DNA of 8,174 nucleotides, taken from Marinilabilia sp964403175. Its GTDB lineage: Bacteria; Bacteroidota; Bacteroidia; Bacteroidales; Marinilabiliaceae. Location of the stretch: assembly GCA_964403175.1 (NCBI GenBank), contig CAYOFH010000151.1, positions 1 through 8,174 on the forward strand. The letters run 5' to 3'. Both the position numbers and the translations under genes were made by a program. Under the pieces are notes generated by a model that saw only the letters and a program-made list of their open reading frames with translations, ran no database searches and was not told where the DNA came from. This document shows, in pieces, positions 1-6,053 of the stretch; the first letter of the stretch is position 1, and the number at the start of each line of letters is the position of its first letter.

Positions 1-170
1 GTCAGATGGAGCTCGCCAAAACTCTGGTTTTGTATTTTTGTCCAGTCCACGAATTCATCTGTTTATAATTTGAATCATTCGGTCAGATGCCTGCCCCGTT
101 CTTTTTTTACGGGGGAGCTCGCTATAATTCCGGTTTTTTATTTTTGTCTATGCTGCGAATTATAATCATC
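1..170. repeat. Two diverged direct copies of a ~60-base intergenic repeat
   Basis: Copy 1 (1-59) and copy 2 (82-170) share, in the same order, GTCAGATG, GAGCTCGC, a TGG/CGG-TTTT stretch, TATTTTTGTC, CGAATT and a terminal ATCATC or TTCATC. Copy 2 has 25 extra bases between GTCAGATG and GAGCTCGC. Copy 1 is bounded by the inverted hexamers CAGATG (3-8) and CATCTG (56-61). The first copy starts at the window edge, so more copies may lie to the left. I see no convincing open reading frame in it. It could be a dispersed genomic repeat, a decayed gene end or part of a structured transcript. Its function is unknown. Confidence 0.6.
94..114. other. GC-rich hairpin inside the second repeat copy
   Basis: CCCCGT (94-99) pairs perfectly with ACGGGG (109-114) around a nine-base, T-rich loop (100-108). 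The stem forms most of the 25-base segment (90-114) that is absent from repeat copy 1. It resembles an intrinsic terminator stem, but the T run sits in the loop rather than after the stem. On the minus strand the loop becomes A-rich, and again no U tract follows. It is therefore better described as a small inserted hairpin than as a terminator. Confidence 0.45.
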
Positions 171-256
171 CGCGTGTTTGTCAAAAACTTTGTTATGGCT
201 CGGTTCATATATTTTTAATAATTTGGGAAGTGGGGGACAGGAGAGAACAAACGGGT

Positions 257-295
257 TTAAAAAAATATTACAAAAATGTTACATTTTTCTTCTTC
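257..295 (+). promoter_or_regulatory. Candidate Pho box A, 11-base-period half-sites
   Basis: Half-sites begin at 257 (TTAAAA), 268 (TTACAA), 279 (TTACAT) and more weakly at 290 (TTCTTC), spaced exactly 11 bases apart. PhoB/PhoP-family regulators bind tandem direct repeats with an 11-base period; the B. subtilis form is TTAACA-like and the E. coli form is TGTCA-like. A PhoB gene lies in the operon downstream, so PhoB binding is the natural inference. In the E. coli reading (TGTAA) this array points left, opposite to box B, so it may serve a gene outside the window or add to control of the pst operon. Confidence 0.5.
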
Positions 296-331
296 CATAA
301 TCCGCTTGAAAACGGGGCAATAAGGATATAA

Positions 332-369
332 TTTAATCGTTTTGTAATAATTTCTTAATTTCCGTGTAA
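332..369 (+). promoter_or_regulatory. Candidate Pho box B upstream of the porin relic and pst operon
   Basis: TTTAA (332), TGTAA (343), CTTAA (354) and TGTAA (365) recur at exact 11-base spacing on the + strand. This is the TGTCA-type orientation that E. coli PhoB uses to activate transcription rightward. A -7-like CATCTTTG begins 11 bases after the last half-site, a spacing similar to Pho box to -10 in E. coli. This is the best candidate operator for the whole locus. The match is to family knowledge of spacing and core bases; I cannot show binding. Confidence 0.55.
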
Positions 370-380
370 CCCTATGCTTT

Positions 381-388
381 CATCTTTG
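381..388 (+). promoter_or_regulatory. Possible Bacteroidota -7 element for the pst operon
   Basis: CATCTTTG matches 7 of the 8 positions of the Bacteroidota -7 consensus TAnnTTTG. No TTTG-type -33 box lies at normal spacing; Pho box B occupies that place, as expected for an activator-dependent promoter. Transcription would begin near 395. That is downstream of the ATG at 374, which argues that this ATG was not the original start of the porin gene. Confidence 0.3.
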
Positions 389-914
389 TTACCTGATAAA
401 TATTCAATCTCAGTAATAAAAAATATAATCGTTTTATTTGTTCTTTGCTGTATTAAATCGACAGGATTCAGTAACCAGAAAGCTGATGAATTTGAACCCA
501 ATGGAAAACCAATTGTTTTGATATTTGCGAATTTTCATAACGATTTTGTAAGTGGTGGAGTTTTGCCGGCATTTGATAAAACCCAGTCCTATTTGGGTTA
601 TCAATACAGGTTCAATGCAGAATGGTAAGGGCACATCGTAGTGGATGTAGACGATTTGCAAGCAGGCGACCACCAGTTTTTCACATATCTAAAAAATGCA
701 TATGTTCGCTATTCCAAATCAAACGCAATATTAAAGTCTTGGCAGATAAGACAAGCTCAATATTCCAGCAGGCTTGCCGGTGAAGATGATTGCTGGCGGA
801 TAAACAAAGACGTATAGTTTGTGGTTGTGAGGATTGAAGATGCTCCCATCAGGGGTGTAAAATTTGGAATCCATTACAGGATGTGTAGCCCGGAATGTGA
901 TTCACCATCCATGC

Positions 915-944
915 GTAGTGTTGGTTTAAGTAGTGTTGGTTTAA
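915..944. repeat. Perfect 15-base tandem duplication
   Basis: GTAGTGTTGGTTTAA occurs twice with no gap, at 915-929 and 930-944. It lies in the last codons of the porin relic and keeps the frame, duplicating the pentapeptide SVGLS/SVGLN. It fits recent replication slippage in a gene no longer under selection. Confidence 0.9.
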
Positions 945-980
945 ATTGTGAAATAAGTTTTTAATCTATATATAATTAAT

Positions 981-2054
981 ATGAAAGCAAAAAATTTTGT
1001 AATTTTATCTTTGGCCATTTTGCTCCTAAGTGCCTGCGGAGGTTCTTCCAAAAAAGAGGGCGGTACAAAGTCTGCTCAGTCTGATTTATCGCTGACAGCC
1101 GCGGGAGCTACCTTTCCATTGCCATATTATAATATGGTGATAAATGAATACAGCGACCAAACGGGCGTGGAGATTACCTATGGTGGTATCGGTTCGGGCG
1201 GAGGAATCCGCAGTCTGACAGACAGAGTAGTTGATTTTGGCGCTACGGATGCTTATCTTAAAGATAAAGAGCTGGCAGAAATGCCCGAAGAGGTGCTTCA
1301 TATCCCCACTGTTATTGGCGCCGTGGTTATAGCATATAATCTTCCCGGGGTAGAAGACCTGAAGTTGTCCAACGAGCTGCTGGAGAAGATTTTTATGGGT
1401 GAAATTACCCGCTGGAACCATCCGCAGATCAAAGATAACAACCCGGATATTGATTTTCCGGATATAGATATTAATGTCATTCATCGTTCTGATGGTAGCG
1501 GCACCACCCATATTTTCAGTGATTATATGAGTAAGATTAGCCCGGCATGGGAGGAAGAAGTAGGTACCGGAAAAGCGCTTCAATGGCCGGTAGGTATGGG
1601 CGCCAAAGGAAACCCCGGTGTGGCGGGAACCATTAAACAGACCGAAGGTTCTATTGGCTATATCGGATCGGAATATGCTTTTGCACAACGTATCAAAACA
1701 GCCAGTGTACAGAACAAATCGGGGAATTATGTGCTTCCCACAACCGAATCGGTGAGCGCTGCTGCAGAAGGAAACATCCCCGATGATACACGTGTCATGC
1801 TTACCAATTCTGATAATCCGCAAGCCTATCCCATCAGTGGATTCACCTGGATCATCCTTTATAAGGAACAGAATTACAATAACCGTTCTCTGGAAAAGGC
1901 TACTGCTACTGTAGAGTTTTTAAACTGGCTGGTCAGTGAAGAAGCCCAGGGAATGGCACAAAAAGTGCATTATTCCCCCCTTTCCCAATCCACCGTTGAT
2001 AAAGCAAAGGCAATACTTCAGTCGGTTACCTACGATGGGCAACCTGTTTTATAA
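981..2054 (+). CDS. pstS: PstS, phosphate-binding lipoprotein of the Pst ABC transporter
   Basis: This is the periplasmic receptor that binds inorganic phosphate and delivers it to the PstCA channel. It has 357 residues. The N-terminus is a lipoprotein signal peptide with lipobox LSAC and Cys19 as the predicted lipidated residue, followed by a Gly/Ser/Lys linker. Family motifs follow in order: AGATFPLPYY (41-50), GIGSGGGIRSL (69-79), VDFGATDAYL (84-93), HRSDGSGTTHIFS (168-180) and NPGVAGTIKQTEGSIGYI (211-228). These correspond to the phosphate-binding loops, with the Ser-Asp-Gly-Ser-Gly-Thr segment central. The start is supported by the signal peptide beginning directly at ATG 981. No acidic export signal (Ser followed by Asp/Glu) follows the Cys, so display on the cell surface is not predicted. 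It is the first intact gene after the porin relic, 17 bases before pstC. Confidence 0.96.
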   Translation: MKAKNFVILSLAILLLSACGGSSKKEGGTKSAQSDLSLTAAGATFPLPYYNMVINEYSDQTGVEITYGGIGSGGGIRSLTDRVVDFGATDAYLKDKELAEMPEEVLHIPTVIGAVVIAYNLPGVEDLKLSNELLEKIFMGEITRWNHPQIKDNNPDIDFPDIDINVIHRSDGSGTTHIFSDYMSKISPAWEEEVGTGKALQWPVGMGAKGNPGVAGTIKQTEGSIGYIGSEYAFAQRIKTASVQNKSGNYVLPTTESVSAAAEGNIPDDTRVMLTNSDNPQAYPISGFTWIILYKEQNYNNRSLEKATATVEFLNWLVSEEAQGMAQKVHYSPLSQSTVDKAKAILQSVTYDGQPVL

Positions 2055-2071
2055 AGTTTACAACCACCTAA

Positions 2072-2923
2072 ATGAACAGTGATATAATAACCAAAACGGT
2101 TCTGCTTTCGGCGTCATTTATTATTTTATTACTTGCTGCCGGAATGGTTTATTCTCTGACAGAAGGATCTATTCCGGTATTTAAAGAGTTTGGACTAGGT
2201 TTTATAATTTCCGATGATTGGAATCCCCGCAGCGAAGAAGAGAATTATGGCGCGTTGCCGTTTATTGCAGGAACTGTGATTACCTCCGTGTTGGCCCTGC
2301 TTATCAGTCTTCCACTTTCATTTTCAGCATCCCTGTTTTTGGGAGAGTATTACCGCGGAACAAGGGTGGCTAAAATTCTGGGCAGCATGGTTGATTTACT
2401 TGCCGGAATTCCTTCCATTGTATACGGTCTTTGGGGCTTCTATGTACTGCGCCCGTTCCTTATTGAACTGGGAGTACCCAACCAGGGATTCGGCATATTT
2501 ACGGCAGGGGTTATTCTTGCCATTATGATAATACCTTATGCCACTTCCCTTAGCAGTGAAATCATTGCAATGGTGCCACACGAACTCAAGGAAGCAGCTT
2601 ATTCGTTGGGTGCCACCCGCAGTGAAGTAGTTTTTAATGTGATTGTGCCCTCAGCACGTTCAGGAATAATTGCAGGATATATTTTGACTTTCGGAAGAGC
2701 TCTTGGGGAAACCATGGCTGTTACCATGCTTATCGGGAATTCCAATATTGTTCCCGACAGTCTTTTCAGTACAGGCAATTCAATGGCCAGTGTGATTGCC
2801 AACCAGTTTGGCGAGGCCAGCGGTTTAAAATTAAGTGCTCTGATTGCCATAGGTTTGTTGCTATTCCTTATTACAGGAATAATTAATGCTATTGGAAAAC
2901 TCATCATTAAAAAAATGTCATAG
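2072..2923 (+). CDS. pstC: PstC, phosphate ABC transporter permease
   Basis: This is one of the two inner-membrane permeases forming the phosphate channel. It has 283 residues, somewhat shorter than E. coli PstC. I see about six hydrophobic segments, near residues 8-28, 62-92, 103-128, 140-158, 197-222 and 254-276. The stretch LLAGIPSIVYGLWG (109-122) is a hallmark of PstC/PstA. The cytoplasmic EAA loop, which docks with the ATPase, is ELKEAAYSLGATRSEVVF (171-188), followed by IVP. GRALGETMAV (208-217) is another family signature. The call of PstC rather than PstA rests on order after pstS, the N-terminal loop and these motifs. Only three bases separate its stop from the pstA start, so translation is probably coupled. 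Confidence 0.94.
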   Translation: MNSDIITKTVLLSASFIILLLAAGMVYSLTEGSIPVFKEFGLGFIISDDWNPRSEEENYGALPFIAGTVITSVLALLISLPLSFSASLFLGEYYRGTRVAKILGSMVDLLAGIPSIVYGLWGFYVLRPFLIELGVPNQGFGIFTAGVILAIMIIPYATSLSSEIIAMVPHELKEAAYSLGATRSEVVFNVIVPSARSGIIAGYILTFGRALGETMAVTMLIGNSNIVPDSLFSTGNSMASVIANQFGEASGLKLSALIAIGLLLFLITGIINAIGKLIIKKMS

Positions 2924-2926
2924 GTT

Positions 2927-3817
2927 ATGAGTTTAGCAAGTAATAGTATTGCCATACGAGATAACATTCGCAGGAGAAAGTTAAAGGACCGGATTTTCAA
3001 GGGACTTATAATTGGCTTTTCAATCCTTACTATTTCTCCGATTATTCTTATCATCTATGAACTCATAGTTAAGGGAATTGGCCAGATAAGTTTCAGCTTT
3101 TTGCTGGAAACACCCCCCGATACCTTTGAAGCCATGACTGCCGTTACAAATAATGAGCGGATTCCCGGGGGTATTGTGAACGGGATAACCGGCACGTTAC
3201 TGATGGTTATTGTGGCAGCAATAATTGCGATTCCTGTAGGTGTGCTGACCGGCATTTACCTGTATGAGAACCAGAAAAAATTTCTGGCCGGTTTAACAAG
3301 GAACATCTCCGATATCCTGCAGGGCGTCCCCTCCATTGTGCTGGGGCTTATTGCCTATCTGTGGGTTGTGAAGCATGTTACCAACGGATTCTCTGCCCTG
3401 GCGGGCAGCGTGTCGCTTGCTATTATGATGCTTCCCATGATAGTCCGCTCCACTGAGGAGACCCTCAAGATGATACCGGTTAGTATAAAGGAAGCAGGCA
3501 TAGCTCTTGGAGTGCCTTATTACAAGGTGCTGTTAAGGGTTTTGATCCCCACCGGGTTTAGCGGACTTTTGACAGGTATACTGCTGGGCATTTCAAGAAT
3601 ATTGGGTGAAACAGCGCCGCTTTTGCTGACCGCCCTGGGAAGCAGCAGGGTTACCTTTGATGTTACCGAACCAGTCAGTGCCATACCATTGCTCATCTGG
3701 GAATTTTACAACGACCCGAATATGGTCGATTTAATCTGGAGCTCTTCTTTGCTTCTGATGGTAATAGTTTTAAGCCTTAATATCATTTCAAAGCAAATCG
3801 CTTCGCGCAGGAAATAA
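2927..3817 (+). CDS. pstA: PstA, phosphate ABC transporter permease
   Basis: This is the second inner-membrane permease, partner of PstC. It has 296 residues, the usual length for PstA. A basic cytoplasmic N-terminus (RRRKLKDR, 16-23) precedes the first membrane segment (about 25-48). Further segments lie near 82-112, 126-148, 158-174, 210-236 and 270-288. ILQGVPSIVLGL (130-141) is the conserved permease motif. The EAA loop is IKEAGIALGVPYYKVLLRV (187-205), followed by LIP. SRILGETAPLLLTALG (223-238) matches the PstA-type ending, in which Pro follows GETA, in contrast to GETMAV in PstC. The gene starts three bases after pstC and ends nine bases before pstB. Confidence 0.94.
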   Translation: MSLASNSIAIRDNIRRRKLKDRIFKGLIIGFSILTISPIILIIYELIVKGIGQISFSFLLETPPDTFEAMTAVTNNERIPGGIVNGITGTLLMVIVAAIIAIPVGVLTGIYLYENQKKFLAGLTRNISDILQGVPSIVLGLIAYLWVVKHVTNGFSALAGSVSLAIMMLPMIVRSTEETLKMIPVSIKEAGIALGVPYYKVLLRVLIPTGFSGLLTGILLGISRILGETAPLLLTALGSSRVTFDVTEPVSAIPLLIWEFYNDPNMVDLIWSSSLLLMVIVLSLNIISKQIASRRK

Positions 3818-3826
3818 AAACTTAAA

Positions 3827-4609
3827 ATGACAGAAACAAATATAAAAATAAAAGATCCGGTACTTACTTTTGAAAACCTTTACGTGTCGTACGAAAAGGG
3901 AAAGTATGCCGTAAACAATGTGTCGGCGGATATAAAACGGAATAGCGTAACTGCCATTATGGGGCCTTCGGGCTGCGGGAAAAGTACGCTTCTGAGGGCT
4001 GTAAACCGATTGCATGAATTGTATGAAAACATTGAAACAAAAGGAAACATCAGTATAAACGGGAAGAACATTTCTAAAATGCCTGCCATTCAGTTGAGGC
4101 GCATGACAGGAATGGTTTTTCAACGGCCTAATCCATTTCCCACAATGAGCATTTATGATAATGTAATTGCCGGTTATAAACTGAACGGTATCCGGTTAAA
4201 ACGCTCTCAGCGCGATGAAATCGTTGAGCGTTCGCTGCGCGATGTGACCCTGTGGGAAGAAGTAAAAGACGGATTATACAATAAAGGAACTTTTCTTTCC
4301 GGGGGGCAGCAGCAACGTTTATGTATCGCCCGCGCTCTGGCTTTCGACCCGGAAGTTATCCTGCTCGATGAACCTACCTCAGCGCTTGACCCGGTAGCTA
4401 CCTCAAAAATTGAAGAGCTGCTGGTAACACTGAAGAAAAATTATACAATTCTTATGGTAACGCACAATATGTCGCAAGCTGCAAGGATTTCAGATTTTTC
4501 AATGTTTATGTACCTGGGCGAACTGGTGGAATATGGTAAAACAAAAGACATGTTTACACGTCCTAAAGATCGCCGTACTGAAGAATATCTGACTGGTAAA
4601 TTCGGTTAG
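3827..4609 (+). CDS. pstB: PstB, phosphate ABC transporter ATPase
   Basis: This is the cytoplasmic ATPase that powers phosphate import through PstCA. It has 260 residues, close to the 257 of E. coli PstB. All ABC motifs are intact: A-loop Tyr22, Walker A GPSGCGKST (46-54), Q-loop Gln99 within VFQRPNPFP, signature LSGGQQQR (157-164), Walker B VILLDEP (177-183), D-loop SALD (185-188) and the switch His213 in VTHNM. QRPNPFPTMSIYDNV is typical of PstB and separates it from other ABC ATPases. The C-terminus (TEEYLTGKFG) is also characteristic. A 31-base gap containing a run of eight T follows before phoU; I see no stem strong enough to call a terminator there. Confidence 0.97.
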   Translation: MTETNIKIKDPVLTFENLYVSYEKGKYAVNNVSADIKRNSVTAIMGPSGCGKSTLLRAVNRLHELYENIETKGNISINGKNISKMPAIQLRRMTGMVFQRPNPFPTMSIYDNVIAGYKLNGIRLKRSQRDEIVERSLRDVTLWEEVKDGLYNKGTFLSGGQQQRLCIARALAFDPEVILLDEPTSALDPVATSKIEELLVTLKKNYTILMVTHNMSQAARISDFSMFMYLGELVEYGKTKDMFTRPKDRRTEEYLTGKFG

Positions 4610-4640
4610 TTTTTTTTAACTTCGCTGATTAAAAACAAAG

Positions 4641-5327
4641 ATGACTACTAAAAAAGATACTGCAATAAACAACATAATGGCCGATTTCGAGGAATTTGCC
4701 AACCTGGTGTTGCATCAGCTCGATTTGCTGGAACAGATCATTGCATCCGGTGAAATTAATGCAAACGCTAAGTTGAATGATGAAATTATTGCCAATGAAA
4801 AAAAAATTGATCAGTTTGAGGTAAAGCTTAGTGATAAGATCATCAATACCATCGTGTTGTATCATCCGGTAGCTTCCGAAATCCGGAAGATTATTGCCTG
4901 TTACCAAATCATCATAAGCCTGGAACGGATAGGAGACCAGATTACCAACATATTAAAGCTGCTTAGCAAAATTAAGATTCCGGAAATTTATTCGGAAATG
5001 GCAGATGTGGTGTCAAACATGTACATGCAGAGTTCCAATATGGTCAACAGGGCACTGGTTTCGTTTACCACCGACGACAAGGAATTTGCCATCTGGACTA
5101 TAAAAAATGATGCCGTGGTGGATGAGATGAATCATAAGATGATAAAAAAAGCCATCAAAAAGACCAACATCCCTGAAGAAAACAAGCAGCTCCTCAATAG
5201 CTTTATCAGCATGAATGCCATGGTGTCAAACATCGAACGCATTGGCGACCATGCCACCAACATTGCAGAAGCTGCTATTTATTCTATTGAAGGGAGAAAT
5301 GTGAGACATGTAAAGAAAATTGATTAA
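4641..5327 (+). CDS. phoU: PhoU, phosphate signalling regulator
   Basis: PhoU is a cytoplasmic helical protein that restrains Pst transport and keeps PhoR inactive when phosphate is plentiful. It has 228 residues and two tandem PhoU domains. Each ends in the metal-binding signature: SLERIGDQITNI (93-104) in the first and NIERIGDHATNIAE (197-210) in the second. Both keep the Glu-Arg-Ile-Gly-Asp core. The length agrees with the family (E. coli 241). It lies between pstB and the two-component genes, which fits its role as the physical link between transporter and kinase. The spacing to phoB is nine bases. Confidence 0.94.
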   Translation: MTTKKDTAINNIMADFEEFANLVLHQLDLLEQIIASGEINANAKLNDEIIANEKKIDQFEVKLSDKIINTIVLYHPVASEIRKIIACYQIIISLERIGDQITNILKLLSKIKIPEIYSEMADVVSNMYMQSSNMVNRALVSFTTDDKEFAIWTIKNDAVVDEMNHKMIKKAIKKTNIPEENKQLLNSFISMNAMVSNIERIGDHATNIAEAAIYSIEGRNVRHVKKID

Positions 5328-5336
5328 TTATCAGTC

Positions 5337-6041
5337 ATGAACGAGTCAAAAGCTCATAAAATACTTGTTGTGGATGATGAACGGGATTTATGCGAGATTC
5401 TGGAATTCAACCTTACCAGTGAAGGGTTCCGGGTAGAAACGGCTCATTCTGCTGAAGTAGCTTTAAAAAAGCCACTGGAGAGTTTCGATCTTATACTGCT
5501 TGATGTGATGATGGGCAACACTTCAGGCTACAGGATGGCTTCCATAATGCGTAATGAAATGAAACTGAACGTGCCCATTATTTTTCTTACTGCAAAAAAT
5601 ACTGAAAACGACATTCTTACCGGGTTTACTGTGGGGGCCGACGATTACATCCCCAAACCGTTTTCCATTAAGGAGATGCTGGCAAGAGTGAGGGCTGTCT
5701 TAAAGCGGGGAAAAGCATTAGCCGTTGAAAACGAACTGCTGTCATCGGATGAATTGCTGGTAAATACCAACAATAAAACTGTGCATATTGGTGAAAGGCA
5801 GGTTAATCTTACCCGTAAGGAGTTTGAAATATTGGCGATGCTTATGACTCAAAAGGGACATTTTTTTAGTCGCGAAGAAATTCTCAACAGGATTTGGAGC
5901 GATGATGTAATTGTTACCCAAAGAAACGTAGATGTAAATATTGCCCGGCTTCGTAAGAAAGTTGGAAACTATGGTCGGTGCATACAGGGGCGATCGGGTT
6001 ATGGATATTGTTTTATGGATAAGCATTTGGTTAAACAGTAA
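5337..6041 (+). CDS. phoB: PhoB-type response regulator, receiver plus winged-helix DNA-binding domain
   Basis: This OmpR/PhoB-family transcription factor has 234 residues. The receiver domain (about 8-124) has the acidic pair Asp13-Asp14, phospho-acceptor Asp56 in LILLDVMMG, the switch Thr85 in FLTAK, and Lys107 in IPKPFS. The C-terminal winged helix (about 135-228) shows LTRKEFEILAMLM, SREEILNRIW, the recognition helix region RNVDVNIARLRKKVG (196-210) and the wing GRSGYGYCF (218-226). Phosphorylated PhoB would bind 11-base-period repeats like those at 257-369 and activate this operon and other phosphate genes. The symbol rests on location with pst/phoU and phoR; the sequence alone would say only OmpR family. 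Confidence 0.9.
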   Translation: MNESKAHKILVVDDERDLCEILEFNLTSEGFRVETAHSAEVALKKPLESFDLILLDVMMGNTSGYRMASIMRNEMKLNVPIIFLTAKNTENDILTGFTVGADDYIPKPFSIKEMLARVRAVLKRGKALAVENELLSSDELLVNTNNKTVHIGERQVNLTRKEFEILAMLMTQKGHFFSREEILNRIWSDDVIVTQRNVDVNIARLRKKVGNYGRCIQGRSGYGYCFMDKHLVKQ

Positions 6042-6053
6042 AATTTTTTCAAC

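Larger units (their letters stand above)
374..964 (+). pseudogene. Decayed outer-membrane porin (Porin_O_P-like), two in-frame stops and internal deletion
   Basis: One frame runs from ATG 374 to TAA 962-964, interrupted by TAA at 626-628 and TAG at 815-817, giving stretches of 84, 62 and 48 codons with no frameshift. The first part has a hydrophobic signal segment (KNIIVLFVLCC) followed by FEPNGKPIVLIFANFHND and a QSYLGYQYRFNAEW segment. The second continues with VVDVDDLQAGD and FFTYLKNAYVRYSKSN. This order resembles the N-terminal strands of Bacteroidota phosphate-selective-porin-like proteins often found beside pstS. The last part (APIRGVKFGIHYRM ... LNCEISF) looks like final beta strands ending in Phe, typical of outer-membrane barrels. 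Such porins are usually near 400 residues, so roughly the middle half appears to be deleted. It ends 16 bases before pstS and would have been the first gene of the operon. The family call is from remembered sequence patterns, not a search. Confidence 0.7.

Noticed and set aside
33..40. TATTTTTG at 33-40 and again at 139-146 as Bacteroidota promoters
   Set aside because: Both fit TAnnTTTG, but neither has a TTTG -33 element at about 20 bases upstream, no gene starts nearby, and both are simply part of the repeated block.
94..114. Intrinsic terminator of an upstream gene
   Set aside because: The T run lies inside the loop, not after the stem, so it lacks the U tract needed for release.
327..332. 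TATAAT as a sigma-70 type -10 box
   Set aside because: Bacteroidota primary promoters use TAnnTTTG rather than TATAAT, there is no paired -35, and the sequence is AT-rich and overlaps Pho box B.
626..628. Programmed stop-codon readthrough in the 374-964 frame
   Set aside because: The two stops are of different types (TAA and TAG), no recoding structure is visible, the middle of the barrel is missing and a fresh tandem duplication is present, all of which fit decay better.
1086..1823. 245-residue minus-strand frame opposite pstS
   Set aside because: It lies wholly antisense to an unmistakable pstS and shows no family motif; it is a codon-bias shadow.
4609..4618. Intrinsic terminator after pstB
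   Set aside because: There is a T run but no stable stem before it; the only pairing is a four-base GTTA/TAAC match across the T run itself.
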